Shown here one piece after another: positions 63,030 through 64,000 of a DNA stretch of 64,000 bases. This stretch comes from an uncultured Bacteroidales bacterium (GTDB lineage: Bacteria; Bacteroidota; Bacteroidia; Bacteroidales; ML635J-15), in contig CAJOIT010000005.1 of NCBI GenBank assembly GCA_905234755.1, positions 1-64,000 on the forward strand, written 5' to 3'. Position 1 is the stretch's first letter. Each line of letters starts with the position of its first letter. A program made the position numbers and the translations under genes. The notes below the pieces were generated by a model. The model saw only the letters and a list, made by a program, of their open reading frames with translations, searched no databases and had not been told where the DNA came from.

Positions 63030-63955
63030 TACAATAGCGAATGTTTTGAAAAATGTCCTATCACAGATTCGGCGTATGTCTTCGAAACTGGTATTTCGGG
63101 CGAATTGGCAAAATCGAGGTCAATAAACAAGCCCATCTTTTCCTTTCGCAGCACCTTAACCTTATTAAAGTTAACGACATACGAACGATGGCAACGCACG
63201 AGGTCACATTCCGAAAATGTGTCTTCTATGGATTTCAGAGTCGACCTGAGCATAAAACGCGAAAACTTTCCCTTGTTGGAATAGTATATGTTGACATAGT
63301 TGTCTGCCGATTCAATATATAGCAAGTTGTCAATATCAACCGAAAGCTTCAACTGCCCCTTGTCATCGCTGAAGTTTACAATATTATGTTTGGTTTCCGG
63401 CTGTTCCTTCAAAAGCAATTCGGTTTCGGAAATCGACTTCGACATATCAGACTTGTTGTCATCAACTTCTGTCGCTTTCGACGGCACAACAGCATCATCC
63501 TCAACATCACGCTTTACTTTCAGTGCAACATACATCCACGAAATGATATATGGGACCAAAAGCAACAGTGCCACATACATGAAAATTCTCGGGAAAATGT
63601 CGAAATATCCCTGTCCTATATACTTAGGGTCGTATTCGTGCGTGAAGTATGTGTAGAATGCCGACAATACAGCAAGTTCACATGCAACCCAAATCAAGAA
63701 ACCCTTGAATTTCAAGACCACCTTGTTTCTGAGAATATACATCAACGAACGGCTTGCAAGCAAAACGAAGAAACCGATTCCTACAACAGACAAAACAGTC
63801 ATAACATAGTCATCTGTATCCTTCCAGTCTGACCATGACTTTACATTAAATGGATTCACAAGGAAGATAAATCCAATAGCAAAAGCATAAACAAAAACCA
63901 AGAAAGCGGCTATATTCCTTTTGCGGTTGAAGTATTTTATTATCGTATCTTTCAA
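63029..63955 (-). CDS. Membrane-anchored LytTR-family regulator
   Basis: 308 aa if translation starts at the TTG 63955 (MKDTIIKYFN...), which has an AAAGGA ribosome-binding-like sequence before it. No ATG is available in frame before the first helix. Four membrane helices (about 15-140) are followed by a linker, then a LytTR DNA-binding domain at the C-terminus (LLYIESADNYVNIYY, MLRSTLKSIEDTF, 'CHRSYVVNFNKV'). There is no response-regulator receiver domain, so the signal is probably sensed by the membrane part. Its co-transcription with mtnA and the aldolase makes them its likely neighbours in regulation, which is inference. Confidence 0.85.
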   Translation of the reverse strand: MKDTIIKYFNRKRNIAAFLVFVYAFAIGFIFLVNPFNVKSWSDWKDTDDYVMTVLSVVGIGFFVLLASRSLMYILRNKVVLKFKGFLIWVACELAVLSAFYTYFTHEYDPKYIGQGYFDIFPRIFMYVALLLLVPYIISWMYVALKVKRDVEDDAVVPSKATEVDDNKSDMSKSISETELLLKEQPETKHNIVNFSDDKGQLKLSVDIDNLLYIESADNYVNIYYSNKGKFSRFMLRSTLKSIEDTFSECDLVRCHRSYVVNFNKVKVLRKEKMGLFIDLDFANSPEIPVSKTYAESVIGHFSKHSLL

Positions 63956-63982
63956 ATCAAATCCTTTTTCAAAAATAAGGTG

Positions 63983-63990
63983 CAAAGGTA
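63983..63990 (-). promoter_or_regulatory. Promoter -7 box for the LytTR-mtnA-aldolase operon
   Basis: TACCTTTG on the minus strand; it places the transcript start after the longer frame's first codons and supports the TTG start at 63955. Confidence 0.6.
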
Positions 63991-64000
63991 CACTTTTTTG

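Overview
The window looks like a chromosomal segment of an uncultured Bacteroidales (Bacteroidota). The evidence is: many promoters with the Bacteroidota -7 box TAnnTTTG just upstream of genes; type IX secretion (T9SS) C-terminal sorting tails; a DPP7-like S46 peptidase; DUF4175, DUF6266 and DUF4143 proteins; very many Sec/lipoprotein signals; and moderately AT-rich DNA. The species cannot be read from the sequence.

Layout. 0-1.1 kb: a DUF6266 protein, a probable ~60-nt small RNA and a tRNA-Gln, with repeats resembling an element border. 1.1-9.2 kb (mostly minus strand): a phosphoglycosyl transferase, an M13 peptidase, plsY, a RhuM-PLD fusion, smpB, a Yip1-like membrane protein and a TMTC-like membrane glycosyltransferase with TPRs. 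9.3-20.1 kb: an accessory region of lipoproteins, two DUF805 paralogues, three toxin-antitoxin pairs and a CPBP protease with an extra domain, separated by gaps rich in short repeats and palindromes. 20.3-23.9 kb: a tight operon (bifunctional nuclease, nucleoside transporter, hypothetical, thyA, folA). 23.9-29.2 kb (minus): DUF4175, ybeY and a nucleoside hydrolase fused to an FmdE-like domain. 29.3-36.1 kb (minus): an AAA/DUF4143 ATPase between ~217-bp direct repeats, then a very large T9SS adhesin broken by two frameshifts. 36.3-45.7 kb: glycosyltransferase, DsbD, S46 peptidase, CotH/LTD T9SS protein, MtgA. 45.9-49.8 kb: dnaE. 49.9-60.8 kb: a small beta-barrel, a WD40-caspase protein and two TPR-CHAT proteins, all with signal peptides. 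60.9-64 kb (minus): a lipoprotein, then the operon LytTR regulator-mtnA-class II aldolase.

How genes work together. thyA/folA with the nucleoside importer serve thymidylate synthesis and salvage. mtnA plus the class II aldolase fit the DHAP shunt for 5'-methylthioadenosine/5'-deoxyadenosine, here with a membrane LytTR regulator co-transcribed. The strongest candidate for an undescribed system is the 11-kb cluster of three caspase-superfamily proteins that appear to be exported: a WD40 sensor-like protease and two TPR-CHAT proteases behind a small outer-membrane-like barrel. Intergenic DNA is unusual: it carries several dispersed short-repeat families and perfect palindromes, one of which seems to have been recruited into a signal-peptide coding region.
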